From assembly GCF_000242915.1 (NCBI RefSeq), contig NZ_AFRZ01000001.1:1550001-1614000 (forward strand): a stretch of 64,000 bases of DNA, written 5' to 3'. The position numbers and the translations under genes are program-made. Below the pieces are notes generated by a model. It worked only from the letters and a program-made list of their open reading frames with translations. It ran no database searches and was not told where the DNA came from. Every line of letters starts with the position of its first letter. Positions within the stretch are counted from its first letter, which is position 1. The stretch is from Sulfurimonas gotlandica GD1 (GTDB lineage: Bacteria; Campylobacterota; Campylobacteria; Campylobacterales; Sulfurimonadaceae). Shown here in pieces: positions 54,447-63,938 of the stretch.

Positions 54447-55481
54447 ATGAAAATAGAGCAATCAGAAGTCTCCTTTTTATCTTCTCACAGAAAAAGTCAT
54501 GAACTTTATGAGAGTGAGAGTTTAGAGATGTGGAACAGGGAAGAAGATGCACCACAGCGACTTCGTCGCGGTGACAGACTGGAACTTACAGAAGATTTTA
54601 AAAAGTTTCACAAGCCTATGAGTGAGGTAGCAAAACTTGAAGATGAGATGTTTGATGAGTCACTTGATCCAAAACTTATGGCGATAGTCAGAGCACTTGA
54701 AGCGTTGACAGGCAGAAAAATAAATATATCATTTATGCACAATCTAAAAGCTAGTGAGTCAGTAGAAGCTACGGACGATGGTAAAAAAGTGCAGGAAAAT
54801 GAAGTAGAACGTTTAGGCTGGGGAATAAACTATCATTACGAACGTACAGAGATTAAAAAAGAGTCCTTGCACTTTTCAGTATCTGGCAGTGTAAAAACAG
54901 CCGACGGCAGAGAAACTGAGTTTGCACTTGCATTTAGTATAAAACAAGAGTTTCAATCACACGAGAGTATTAGCATAAAAGCCGGAGATGCACTAATAGA
55001 CCCATTGGTACTTAACTTCGGCTCAAATATTGTGACTATCAGCGATGTAAAACATAACTTTGATTTGGACTTGGATGGCAAGAGTGATGAGTTCTCTTTT
55101 GTTGGAAGCGGAAGCGGTTTTTTAGCACTGGATAAAAATAAAGACGGCATCATAAATGACGGTAGTGAGCTTTTTGGTCCAAAAAGCGGTAATGGATTTA
55201 ACGATTTAAAAGCTTATGACAGTGACAACAATGGCTGGATAGATGAAAATGATGCGGTCTTTGAGCAGCTAATTATCTGGACAAAAGATGCAGACTCTAC
55301 AGAACATCTCTTCTCACTAAAAGATAAAGATGTAGGAGCACTCTATCTTGGTAGAGAAAAAACCCCTTTTGAGTTGAAAAGTTCAAACGGAACTATGCAA
55401 GCACTTATAAGAGAAAGTTCTATTTACTTAAAAGAAGAAGGTGGAGTAGGAACACTACAAGAGTTAGATTTAGTGGTATAA
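54447..55481 (+). CDS. protein with calcium-binding block, no signal peptide
   Basis: 344 residues, acidic. The C-terminal half (about 195-290) contains a chain of Asp-rich turns: DLDLDGKSDEF, LDKNKDGIINDGSELFG, DSDNNGWIDENDAVF, like the calcium block seen inside large RTX and adhesin proteins of proteobacteria. The N-terminal half is charged and unrecognised, with no signal peptide or repeats, so export, if any, would need a C-terminal or type I signal. A perfect ribosome site (GGAGG) precedes the ATG. Upstream, 54349-54446 shows no other feature. Confidence 0.75.
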   Translation: MKIEQSEVSFLSSHRKSHELYESESLEMWNREEDAPQRLRRGDRLELTEDFKKFHKPMSEVAKLEDEMFDESLDPKLMAIVRALEALTGRKINISFMHNLKASESVEATDDGKKVQENEVERLGWGINYHYERTEIKKESLHFSVSGSVKTADGRETEFALAFSIKQEFQSHESISIKAGDALIDPLVLNFGSNIVTISDVKHNFDLDLDGKSDEFSFVGSGSGFLALDKNKDGIINDGSELFGPKSGNGFNDLKAYDSDNNGWIDENDAVFEQLIIWTKDADSTEHLFSLKDKDVGALYLGREKTPFELKSSNGTMQALIRESSIYLKEEGGVGTLQELDLVV

Positions 55482-55506
55482 TAAAAGAAAAGATTTAGGT
55501 TATCAC

Positions 55507-57261
55507 ATGGATTTCAAAAAATATATCTATCCACTTTTTTTACTTGCTTTGGCATATCTCCTATTTTCGAGCGATGATGCTAAGTTGATTGTCGCTGGAA
55601 TTACAATCTTTTTAATCGGTATGGTTTTTATGGAAGATGGTTTCAAACTCTTTAGCGGCGGAGTCATGGAGAAAGTTCTAAAAAAAACTACTTCTTCTGT
55701 ACCTAAGGCAATTGGTGCAGGGTTTTTAGCTACTGCAATTCTTCAAAGTTCTTCTCTACTCACAATTATTGTTATCTCATTTTTAAGTGCAGAGCTTATC
55801 ACCCTTAGTGGTGCAATCGCTCTTATTTTTGGATCAAATATTGGAAGCACAACTACAGCCTGGATAGTAGCAGCTTTTGGTGTAAAAATAAAAATTGCAC
55901 AATTTGCTCTGCCTATGATAATCTTTGGTGTAGTTTTTAGATTCAATAACAATAAGTCATATCAGGGATTAGGAACTATTTTAGTTGGACTTGGGTTTGT
56001 GTTTTTAGGTATCGCATACATGAAAGATGGATTTGATGCCTTAAGCAATGGCATCAACTTGGCCTCATATGCAATGGATGGTTACTTAGGTGTTTTAGTT
56101 TATGTCCTTGTAGGTGCCGTTGCAACCGTAGTTATTCAATCTAGTGCTGCGACTATGGCTCTGATTATAACAGCACTTGCTACAGGGCAGATTGAGTATT
56201 TTAATGCCTTAGAACTTGCAATAGGTGCAAATATTGGAACAACAGTTACCGCCGTACTTGGATCACTCAACTCCAATGCAAATGGAAAAAGACTAGCAGT
56301 TGCACACTTGATTTTTAACCTTGTTACAGCTTTTGTGGCCATAGTCTTCTTGTATCAACTAGCATCTATGGTTACTCTTCTTTCTGGTTTTATAGGCATA
56401 GATGCCAAAGACTACGCAATGCAGTTGGCACTGTTTCATACTATTTTTAATGTTTTGGGCATACTTCTTGTTGCTCCATTTACCTCCTATCTGGTTAAGT
56501 TTTTAGAGTCTATCTTTGTTACAGTGGAAAATATTGACAAGGCAAAATATCTTGATGATGTAGTAATAAATGTTCCAGAAGCTGCCCTAGAAGCAATAAA
56601 AAAAGAGGTCGAACATCTTTATGATAATGCCGTAGAAGTACTTTCTCATGCTCTCTTCCTTCATAGACATCAGTATTTGGGATGTAAAGACATGTCTAGT
56701 GTTATTAAACACTCAGATAAGGATATAAATACAGATATAAACATTTTTTATGACACAAACATTAAAGAGGTATATGGTCAGATAATCTACTATGCAACTC
56801 TTGCTCAAGAAAATATGAGCGAGGAACAAAAGCATAAAGTATATGATTTAAAAGTATCATGTAAGGATATTGTTGAATCCATAAAATACGTTAGAGAGTT
56901 ACAAAAAAATATTAGAATTTATCTGAATTCAAGCAATGAAGTAATGAAAGATGAATATAACTTTCTAAGAACAGAAATAGCCGAGACAATAGACTCTATA
57001 AACAAGATTAGAAATTTTGAAGATGATTTAGACATTCTATCTAGAATTGAACTCTTAAAGAAAGAAGTTGATAAATTGAACTTGATAGAGAGCGGTAAAA
57101 TAGATTCACTTATTAGAACTAATCAGATAAATAAAAAAATGGCGACATCGCTTATAAATGACAGTTCGTTTGCCTATGATATATCTAAAAACCTGATTCA
57201 TACAGCATCAGTACTTTGGATAAAAGATAGTGATATACAAGACTTAAGGGAGAGTTCATGA
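55507..57261 (+). CDS. Na/Pi cotransporter family protein with PhoU-like C-terminus
   Basis: 584 residues: two Na_Pi_cotrans repeats with the duplicated QSSS motif (TAILQSSSLLT about 80; VIQSSAATMAL about 205) and GSNIGSTTTAW / GANIGTTVTAV, then a cytoplasmic helical PhoU-like region (about 350-584). Imports phosphate with sodium, as in NptA and YjbB; YjbB-type proteins may also export. ATGA overlap with the next small gene. Confidence 0.92.
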   Translation: MDFKKYIYPLFLLALAYLLFSSDDAKLIVAGITIFLIGMVFMEDGFKLFSGGVMEKVLKKTTSSVPKAIGAGFLATAILQSSSLLTIIVISFLSAELITLSGAIALIFGSNIGSTTTAWIVAAFGVKIKIAQFALPMIIFGVVFRFNNNKSYQGLGTILVGLGFVFLGIAYMKDGFDALSNGINLASYAMDGYLGVLVYVLVGAVATVVIQSSAATMALIITALATGQIEYFNALELAIGANIGTTVTAVLGSLNSNANGKRLAVAHLIFNLVTAFVAIVFLYQLASMVTLLSGFIGIDAKDYAMQLALFHTIFNVLGILLVAPFTSYLVKFLESIFVTVENIDKAKYLDDVVINVPEAALEAIKKEVEHLYDNAVEVLSHALFLHRHQYLGCKDMSSVIKHSDKDINTDINIFYDTNIKEVYGQIIYYATLAQENMSEEQKHKVYDLKVSCKDIVESIKYVRELQKNIRIYLNSSNEVMKDEYNFLRTEIAETIDSINKIRNFEDDLDILSRIELLKKEVDKLNLIESGKIDSLIRTNQINKKMATSLINDSSFAYDISKNLIHTASVLWIKDSDIQDLRESS

Positions 57262-57479
57262 ATATAGAAAAGTTGTTTAATAAAGTAGAGAAGTTTTTTG
57301 CACTAGAAGAGAGTGAGCAAGAGAAAAAAGAAAACAAAAGAGATAAACTGAGTAACTCATTGGAAAAGAAGATCACATCTCTGAAAAAGAAGATTAAAAA
57401 AGCAAAAGATGCTGATGAGAAAGAAGATTTTAAAAAACAGCTTGGAGTACTCAACGAGTTCCTTGAAAAACTAGAATAG
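57258..57479 (+). CDS. small coiled-coil protein, 73 aa
   Basis: A short, highly charged helical protein (Lys/Glu heptads across most of its length), no membrane segment. Coupled to the Na/Pi gene by ATGA. Unknown function; could bind the PhoU-like domain of the transporter. The overlap and composition support it as real. Confidence 0.65.
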   Translation: MNIEKLFNKVEKFFALEESEQEKKENKRDKLSNSLEKKITSLKKKIKKAKDADEKEDFKKQLGVLNEFLEKLE

Positions 57480-57519
57480 TCCTTGTTCTAGTTTCATCAT
57501 TTTTAAATAATTATGGTGT

Positions 57520-57525
57520 TACAAT
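57520..57525 (+). promoter_or_regulatory. candidate -10 box (TACAAT) for the CBS-GGDEF gene
   Basis: TACAAT 33 bases before the ATG, with AGGAG at the expected ribosome-site distance. Confidence 0.4.
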
Positions 57526-57558
57526 AGTAGTATATAGGTACTATAAAGAGGAGTGCAT

Positions 57559-58893
57559 ATGATGAAATTTCCCACAGTAAGTGATATCTCTACAAAAGAT
57601 GTTCTTTGTATAAGGGACTCTAAAACGATTCAAGAAGCTATTGAGCTTATGTACGAAAACAATCATAGGGATATCGTCATAAAAATCGAGGACAAGCGAG
57701 AGTTTGGACTTTTGAAAGTTAATGATGTAATCCGCCTTAAGCTCCAAGATATTGATTTTTCTCAGCAAATAAAAACTATAAAGTATGACATAGTGCCATC
57801 AGTTAATGATAATGAATCAGTGCTTGATTGTCTGAAGGAGATAGACAGTGTCAACAACTGTCTGTGTGCAGTGGATGATAATTATAACCTTACCGGATTT
57901 GTATCATACTATGACATAGTCTCAAGCATAGACCCTCAGCTGATGCTGGAAAAACGTCCCGTGAGTGAGATACTGCTGACTTCACACATCAAACAGGCTT
58001 ATGTAGTTACTCCTGCATCTGAGGTTGTGAGAATGATGGACAGCATACTTTATGACTGCGTAATAGTCCATGAAGAAGAGACTCCTGTAGGAATCGTAAC
58101 TACGAAAGATGTTATGCAGATGTTAGGGAACAAGGAAGACTTAACTAAACCAATCTCACAATATATGTCATCTCCACTTCAAACCGTACGTTATGACACT
58201 TCTATAAAAGAAGCTCTGGATTTTATACAGCAAAAACATTTTAAAAGACTTATAGTAGAAAACTATGACAGTAAGATAATAGGTCAAGTAACCCAAGAAG
58301 AGATAGTAGCAAAGGTTTACTCGCGATGGGCCGAAAACATGAGAGATAATGACGCGCAACTAAGAGAGATAAACAAACTCTTGGCTGCTCGCGCAATGAA
58401 ATATGAAGAGCTTTCAACTATAGATAATCTTACAGGTATTTTTAACAGATCAAAATTTGAGATGGAACTTAGAAATGAGATAAAGAGGATAGAGAGATAT
58501 ACAACAGATACCTTCTCTCTTGTCTTTTTAGACATAGACCACTTTAAAAATATAAATGATAAATACGGTCATCTAGAGGGTGATAACACACTCAGAGACA
58601 TGGCAAGACTAATCGAGAAAAACCTTAGAAGTACGGACACCTTGGCTAGATGGGGTGGTGAAGAGTTCGTCATTGTTATGCCTTTGACTCCTTTAGCCTT
58701 AGCAAAAGAAGTTACAGAAAAGTTTCGCAAGATTATTGAGCAAGAGCAGTTTTACGTAGTAGGCAATGTAACTTGTAGTTTTGGCATCAGTGAGTTTAAA
58801 AAAGGGGATAATGCCCAGTCTATTATCCTGCGAGCAGATCAGGCGATGTATAAAGCTAAAGCTAATGGCAGAAACAGAGTAGAAGTAGTATAG
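57559..58893 (+). CDS. cytoplasmic diguanylate cyclase with tandem CBS domains
   Basis: 444 residues: four CBS motifs in two pairs (about 5-260), a short helical linker, then a GGDEF domain with active-site GGEEF (ARWGGEEFVIV). No membrane segment. CBS pairs bind adenine nucleotides or SAM, so c-di-GMP output may depend on energy or methyl status. Two adjacent ATGs follow AGGAG; I use 57559. It precedes the LolA-like gene by 13 bp and may be the head of that operon. Confidence 0.9.
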   Translation: MMKFPTVSDISTKDVLCIRDSKTIQEAIELMYENNHRDIVIKIEDKREFGLLKVNDVIRLKLQDIDFSQQIKTIKYDIVPSVNDNESVLDCLKEIDSVNNCLCAVDDNYNLTGFVSYYDIVSSIDPQLMLEKRPVSEILLTSHIKQAYVVTPASEVVRMMDSILYDCVIVHEEETPVGIVTTKDVMQMLGNKEDLTKPISQYMSSPLQTVRYDTSIKEALDFIQQKHFKRLIVENYDSKIIGQVTQEEIVAKVYSRWAENMRDNDAQLREINKLLAARAMKYEELSTIDNLTGIFNRSKFEMELRNEIKRIERYTTDTFSLVFLDIDHFKNINDKYGHLEGDNTLRDMARLIEKNLRSTDTLARWGGEEFVIVMPLTPLALAKEVTEKFRKIIEQEQFYVVGNVTCSFGISEFKKGDNAQSIILRADQAMYKAKANGRNRVEVV

Positions 58894-58906
58894 TAAAAGG
58901 ATTTGT

Positions 58907-59635
58907 ATGAGTAAGATTTTTGTAGTGTTTTTTATGATTTACAGTATTTTATTTGCTAATGAAGCAGATGAGATTATTAAAAAGTTAGACCAAAACATGC
59001 GCGGTGAAAACGTCTCTATGAAGCTTACTATGAAGATAATATCCATGGGGCATGAGAGAACTATGAAGATGCAGAGCTGGTCTGATGGGACAAAGAAAAG
59101 TTTTACAAAAATTCTCTATCCGCCAAAAGATAAAGGAATCACTTTCCTCTCTCTTGACAACCAGATGTGGCAGTATGTACCAAAGATAGAAAGAACCATA
59201 AAAATCCCAGCATCTATGATGCTTCAAAATTGGATGGGAAGTGACATCACAAACGATGATGTAGTAAAGCAGAGTTCAGTAGTCCAAGACTACGATGCAA
59301 AAGTGCTAAAAAAAGATGGCAAGCTTGTCACCATAGAACTCATTCCAAAAGAAGATGCAGCTGTTGTCTGGGGAAAGATAGTCTCTCTTATAGACACAGA
59401 GACTTACACATCCCAAAAAGATATATTTTACGATGAAGATATGAAAGAGGTAAGAATCTTTCTCTACAAAGATGTAAAAAAATACGGAAAATATTTTATT
59501 CCTACATACTGGAAAATCCAACCTTTAGAGAAGAAAGACAACTACACTGAGATGCTACTTGAAGATGTAAAGTACGACACGGAAATATCTGCACAGTATT
59601 TTCAAAAGAGTGCTTTGAAACGGTTTTCGAGGTAG
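58907..59635 (+). CDS. LolA-like outer-membrane lipoprotein-sorting protein
   Basis: 242 residues: signal peptide (1-17, ending FAN), then a beta-sheet scaffold of the LolA/LolB superfamily: MKIISMGHERTMKMQSWSDG, KSFTKILYPPKDKGITFL, MWQYVPKIERTIKIPASMMLQNWMGSDIT. This last block is typical of the 'outer membrane lipoprotein-sorting protein' group that sits beside FtsX-type ABC transporters. It would bind a lipidic cargo in the periplasm. Not the housekeeping LolA. Confidence 0.87.
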   Translation: MSKIFVVFFMIYSILFANEADEIIKKLDQNMRGENVSMKLTMKIISMGHERTMKMQSWSDGTKKSFTKILYPPKDKGITFLSLDNQMWQYVPKIERTIKIPASMMLQNWMGSDITNDDVVKQSSVVQDYDAKVLKKDGKLVTIELIPKEDAAVVWGKIVSLIDTETYTSQKDIFYDEDMKEVRIFLYKDVKKYGKYFIPTYWKIQPLEKKDNYTEMLLEDVKYDTEISAQYFQKSALKRFSR

Positions 59636-59642
59636 TAGCTAG

Positions 59643-60863
59643 ATGTTTAACCTAGCCCTAAAAAACATCTTTTTTTACAAGGGTCGTTCTATTACGACTT
59701 TCATCCTTACTCTTGTATCTACAATGCTATTTGTAGTATTTGTATCATGGCAGGACGGCTCCCACAATGCTATGCTTGAAAACTCACTTAAAATTTATAC
59801 AGGGGCTATTGAGATTTATCATAAAGATTATCGTGATGTTGGAGGGAATGAGTATCTTATTCGTGACGTTAAAACAATTACAGATAAACTCTCAAACATT
59901 AATGGCATTGAGGCTTTTAGCACAAGATATGAGACTTATGGGTTGTTGTCTAGCAAAGAATACTCTGCAGCTTCTATGGTAGCTGGCATAGAGCCTCAAA
60001 AAGAGAAGCTTCTAAGTTCCATCGCTATAGCACTTAAAGAGGGTGAGTTTTTGGATGTTAACTCAGGTAATTGCCTCTACGCGGGTAGTGAATTAGTTAA
60101 TAAACTCAAGTTAAGTATTGGTGATGAGGTGACTTTTATAGGCGGTGCCAGTGATAATTCCTTTGCGGCTGATATTTTCAAGTTATGCGGAACATTTAAA
60201 ACCGGTTCATTTGAGTTTGATTCCAGTGCTTCGTTTGTCAGCAGGGCATACTTTGACGAGCTGATGTATGCAAAAAACATGGCTTCATATATAACAATCA
60301 AGGTAGAGAATTTAGATAATGTTGAGATAGTAAACAGTGAAATTTTAAAAGTTCTGGATGATGAAAACTTGGAGTCTCTTACATGGAAGACATTGATGAA
60401 AACCATGGTTGAAGCGATGGAGGTTGATAACATATTTGGATATATTTCTCTCTCTTTGTTCTTGGTAGTAATCTTTTTTGTTATTATGATTTATGGCTTT
60501 ATAAATGTGAGTTCGCGTATAAAAGAGTTTGGAGTTCTTAAATGTGTTGGATTATCAAAGTCTAAGATATTTGCACTTTTGTTTTATGAGATATTTATAC
60601 TCACAAGCGCAGCCTTCATCATAGCTGTACCAATAGCAACATATATCTGTTACTACTACAGTATAAATCCTATCGTAATAGAAGGAATAGCTGAGATGTA
60701 CAAAGATTACGGGATTGTCTCGGATGAGATGCCGTTTAATTTTAACATGTATACAATTGCTTGGAATATTGCTCTTATATATATACTGAATTTTTTAAGT
60801 ATTGTATATCCATATCTGTTTATAAACTCTTTTGAACCGATTGAAGCGAGTAGACATGTTTAA
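59643..60863 (+). CDS. FtsX-like ABC permease (first)
   Basis: 406 residues: N-terminal helix (about 15-35), large periplasmic domain (about 40-260), three C-terminal helices including FGVLKCVGLSKSKIFALLFYEIF. MacB/LolCE-type mechanotransmission permease. Seven bases after the LolA-like gene; the next permease overlaps by 8 bp. Confidence 0.92.
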   Translation: MFNLALKNIFFYKGRSITTFILTLVSTMLFVVFVSWQDGSHNAMLENSLKIYTGAIEIYHKDYRDVGGNEYLIRDVKTITDKLSNINGIEAFSTRYETYGLLSSKEYSAASMVAGIEPQKEKLLSSIAIALKEGEFLDVNSGNCLYAGSELVNKLKLSIGDEVTFIGGASDNSFAADIFKLCGTFKTGSFEFDSSASFVSRAYFDELMYAKNMASYITIKVENLDNVEIVNSEILKVLDDENLESLTWKTLMKTMVEAMEVDNIFGYISLSLFLVVIFFVIMIYGFINVSSRIKEFGVLKCVGLSKSKIFALLFYEIFILTSAAFIIAVPIATYICYYYSINPIVIEGIAEMYKDYGIVSDEMPFNFNMYTIAWNIALIYILNFLSIVYPYLFINSFEPIEASRHV

Positions 60864-62067
60864 ACTAATACTTAAAATGGCTTGGAAAAACTCATTTTTA
60901 CGGATTTCACGTACACTCTTGGTAATAATAATGATAGCTGTGAGTATGAGTATGATGCTTAGTATTCAGGGTCTTTATGACGGTATGGCTTTTAATATGT
61001 TAGACAAAAACAAAAGAAGCGGTAGCGGAGATATCAGCATCTATGCAAAAGAGTATAGAATAGACAAAGATATAAAGCATAGTGTTAAAAATGCACAAAA
61101 GATAAAAGAAGAGATAGAGCAGATGCCTGGAGTAAAGGCTGTTGTTTTGAGATTAAAAACAGAAGGTCTTGCCGCTACGGCTAGAAAGTCATCTTTTGCA
61201 TCTATAGTCGGGATGGACTTAAAAGATGAAGAAGCATTTGGAAAATTTAGTGAGTTTTTAAAAGAGGGCAAAATAGACCTTAAAAAAAGAGGCGCACTTA
61301 TAGGAATAGAACTTGCAAAAACACTTAAAGTAGGTGTAGGCTCAAAACTCATCTTCTCAACTCAAGACAGTACAGGTGAAATAAACTCTATCTCGGTAAG
61401 AATAAGAGCGATAGTTCAGACAACAAACATCTCACTAGATACGAATGCTATCTTTGTAGATATCAAATACCTGCACAAGTTCTTAGCAACTGCTTCCGGT
61501 GAAGCTACTCAGATAGCCATAATGGGCGATGATGAAAAACTATATGAAGCTCTTAAAATAAAATATTCTGACTATGATGTGAAGAGTTTTTTAGAACTGC
61601 AACCTATGATGAAGCAGATGCAAGATCTGATGGTGATATTTAACTCCATAACTTTTTTCATAGTTATGAGTGTTGTTTTCATCGGTATCTTTGGCGTTAT
61701 GTATGTCTCAATCTTAGATAGAATCCGTGAGTTTGGTATTGTTCTTAGCATCGGGATGCACTACAAGTACATACGACTTCAGATAATTATGGAGTCAGTT
61801 ATAGTTGGACTTCTTGGTTATCTGAGCGGTGCAGTTTTGGGAGCAGTGTTGCTACTTTACATCCAAAGTAACGGTCTTGATCTAAGTTCTTTTTCTGATG
61901 CCTTAGAGATGTGGGGATATGAGTCAATAATATATGGAACTATAAAAGTCTCCTACTTTACAAACACTTTTATTGCGATAATAACGGCCTCCCTTCTTAG
62001 TGTTTTGATACCACTAAGAAAAATAAAAAAACTAAATCCTATAGAAGTTATAAAGGCTGAGAAATGA
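60856..62067 (+). CDS. FtsX-like ABC permease (second)
   Basis: 403 residues, same layout as the first: N-terminal helix, periplasmic domain, three C-terminal helices with FGIVLSIGMHYKYIRLQII, ending in PLRKIKKLNPIEVIKAEK. Start ATG 60856 (MFKLILKMAWKNSFLR) fits the family better than a TTG eight codons upstream. The two permeases differ enough to form a LolC/LolE-like heterodimer. Confidence 0.93.
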   Translation: MFKLILKMAWKNSFLRISRTLLVIIMIAVSMSMMLSIQGLYDGMAFNMLDKNKRSGSGDISIYAKEYRIDKDIKHSVKNAQKIKEEIEQMPGVKAVVLRLKTEGLAATARKSSFASIVGMDLKDEEAFGKFSEFLKEGKIDLKKRGALIGIELAKTLKVGVGSKLIFSTQDSTGEINSISVRIRAIVQTTNISLDTNAIFVDIKYLHKFLATASGEATQIAIMGDDEKLYEALKIKYSDYDVKSFLELQPMMKQMQDLMVIFNSITFFIVMSVVFIGIFGVMYVSILDRIREFGIVLSIGMHYKYIRLQIIMESVIVGLLGYLSGAVLGAVLLLYIQSNGLDLSSFSDALEMWGYESIIYGTIKVSYFTNTFIAIITASLLSVLIPLRKIKKLNPIEVIKAEK

Positions 62068-62735
62068 TAAAACTTGAAAATGTTAACAAGTACTTTTTTA
62101 AAGATGACCCTAGAGAGGTTCATGCTCTTCGTGATATTAATCTAACTATAGAAGATAGTGAATTTTCGCTATTTAGCGGACCTTCTGGATGCGGAAAGAC
62201 TACTCTCTTAAATGCCATTGGTGCACTTGACAGCATAGACAGCGGTGAGATTTACTTGGACGACAAAGAGATAAGTTCTCTTAGTGAAGAGCAGCGTACA
62301 GAGCTTAGACTTACTCAAATGGGTTTTGTATTTCAGGCATATAATCTTGTTCCTGTTTTGAGTGTTGAAGAGAACATAGGTTTTATTATGAAGCTTCGTG
62401 GATTTAGCGATAGCGAGATAAAACAAAGAGTCTTTGAAGTAGCATCTATGTTAGAGATAGACAACAAACTAAGCTCACTCCCAAATGCTCTAAGCGGTGG
62501 ACAGCAACAACGTGTCGCAGTTGCCCGCGCTGTCGCTGCAAAACCAAAGATTATCTTAGCGGATGAGCCTACAGCAAATCTGGACTCGAAAAATTCTCAA
62601 AGTTTGATGGATATGATGCGAGAGTTGAACGAGAAAGAGGGTGTTAGCATCTTGTTTGCATCTCATGACGATATGGTTATGCAGAGCGTAAAGAGAATCA
62701 TAAGACTAAACGACGGTGCTTTGGTAGATGCGTAA
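62064..62735 (+). CDS. LolD/MacB-type ABC ATPase
   Basis: 223 residues: Walker A GPSGCGKTT, Q-loop FVFQAYNLVP, signature LSGGQQQR, Walker B IILADEP, ATANLDS D-loop region and H-loop SHD. The MacB/LolD/FtsE class energises FtsX-type permeases. ATGA overlap with the permease and 8-bp overlap with the next gene confirm one operon. Confidence 0.95.
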   Translation: MIKLENVNKYFFKDDPREVHALRDINLTIEDSEFSLFSGPSGCGKTTLLNAIGALDSIDSGEIYLDDKEISSLSEEQRTELRLTQMGFVFQAYNLVPVLSVEENIGFIMKLRGFSDSEIKQRVFEVASMLEIDNKLSSLPNALSGGQQQRVAVARAVAAKPKIILADEPTANLDSKNSQSLMDMMRELNEKEGVSILFASHDDMVMQSVKRIIRLNDGALVDA

Positions 62736-63876
62736 AATAGTCCTACTCTTAGTTTTACTTACACCTGCACTATTTGCAGAGTTTGAGTACAGAGTAGACA
62801 ATACCAACTTTACAATCTCACAAGGTAGTATAGAACCAAACACAGATAAGACCTATGTCTACAATTACGATAGATTGAGGTTTCGTGGAGACTACACAGA
62901 GGGAAATTATTTTGTTACTTTAATAGGTGATGGAGTGAATTACTTTGGACATGACTATGTAAGTTCAAATGATTTTAACTATGTGAAAGAGATAAAATCA
63001 GATACACCTTTTAGTACACAGACTAATCATCATGACTACTATGAGGGAAGTGTTTATGCAAAGCTATATAGACTCTATGGCGGTTATGAAGACAACAAAA
63101 ACAGAGCAGTTGTAGGTCTGCAAAATATCTCCATGGGAGTAGGTCGCATCTGGACTCCAACGAACCTTTTTAATCCTAAAAACATCTACTCACTTGAACC
63201 TGATGAGACATTTGGAGTAGCAGCTCTTTCATATACAAGACACATAAACGATACTTCGCATCTAAGTGCAGTGGCATCCCAAAATGCTGACTACACTTTC
63301 AAGTATGGAGCTAGATATAAAGCTTTTTTAGACTTTGCAGATTTTGCCATAGATGCTGTAAGCTCTGATGATACTAAGATGCTGGGAGTGGAACTTGAAG
63401 GAAATCTAGGTGACACGGGAGTTGAGGTTAGAAGTGAGGGAGCATATATAAAAAATACTCTTAAGACCTTATCCGGTTTAGATGAAAAAGAGTTTTTTCA
63501 AGGAATCATTGGAGCTGATTATGGTTTTGTAAATGGTCTTACTGTTATAGGTGAAGCACTTTACTCATCTGAGAAATTTACACGTGGTGAGATACTTCTA
63601 AACAGAGACTCCGAGATACTCTCAAATCTTGTTAGTTCAAACTTTTACACAGCAATTTCTGCGACTTACACTTTCAATATATTTTTAGACGGAGGGCTTG
63701 TTTACATAGAGAGCTTTAATGATAAAAATTCACGTTTTATATCACCGACTCTTACATATACTATGAATGATTACAATACATTTGTACTTGGTGCGATGAT
63801 TCAAAATGGTCCTAGCGGAAGTGATTTTGGAGACTATGAAAATACATATTATTTTAAGTATGCACTCTCATTTTAG
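62728..63876 (+). CDS. outer-membrane beta-barrel protein of the export operon
   Basis: 382 residues: signal peptide (about 1-17, FAE), then a long series of amphipathic strands and C-terminal Phe (FKYALSF). Not a known porin by eye. Overlap with the ATPase gene ties it to the export system, where it would be the outer-membrane receiver or exit. Last gene of the operon. Confidence 0.85.
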   Translation: MRKIVLLLVLLTPALFAEFEYRVDNTNFTISQGSIEPNTDKTYVYNYDRLRFRGDYTEGNYFVTLIGDGVNYFGHDYVSSNDFNYVKEIKSDTPFSTQTNHHDYYEGSVYAKLYRLYGGYEDNKNRAVVGLQNISMGVGRIWTPTNLFNPKNIYSLEPDETFGVAALSYTRHINDTSHLSAVASQNADYTFKYGARYKAFLDFADFAIDAVSSDDTKMLGVELEGNLGDTGVEVRSEGAYIKNTLKTLSGLDEKEFFQGIIGADYGFVNGLTVIGEALYSSEKFTRGEILLNRDSEILSNLVSSNFYTAISATYTFNIFLDGGLVYIESFNDKNSRFISPTLTYTMNDYNTFVLGAMIQNGPSGSDFGDYENTYYFKYALSF

Positions 63877-63893
63877 GTTTGTTTTCTTAAGAT

Positions 63894-63931
63894 AGTAGTG
63901 GCCACAAAGAGGAAGCAAAGTGACCACTACT
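63894..63931. terminator. bidirectional hairpin after the export operon
   Basis: Arms 63894-63905 and 63920-63931 pair over 12 bp with one mismatch, loop 14 bases. No T-run on the plus side. It lies between convergent ends, so it may act for both transcripts. Confidence 0.5.
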
Positions 63932-63938
63932 AAAATCT

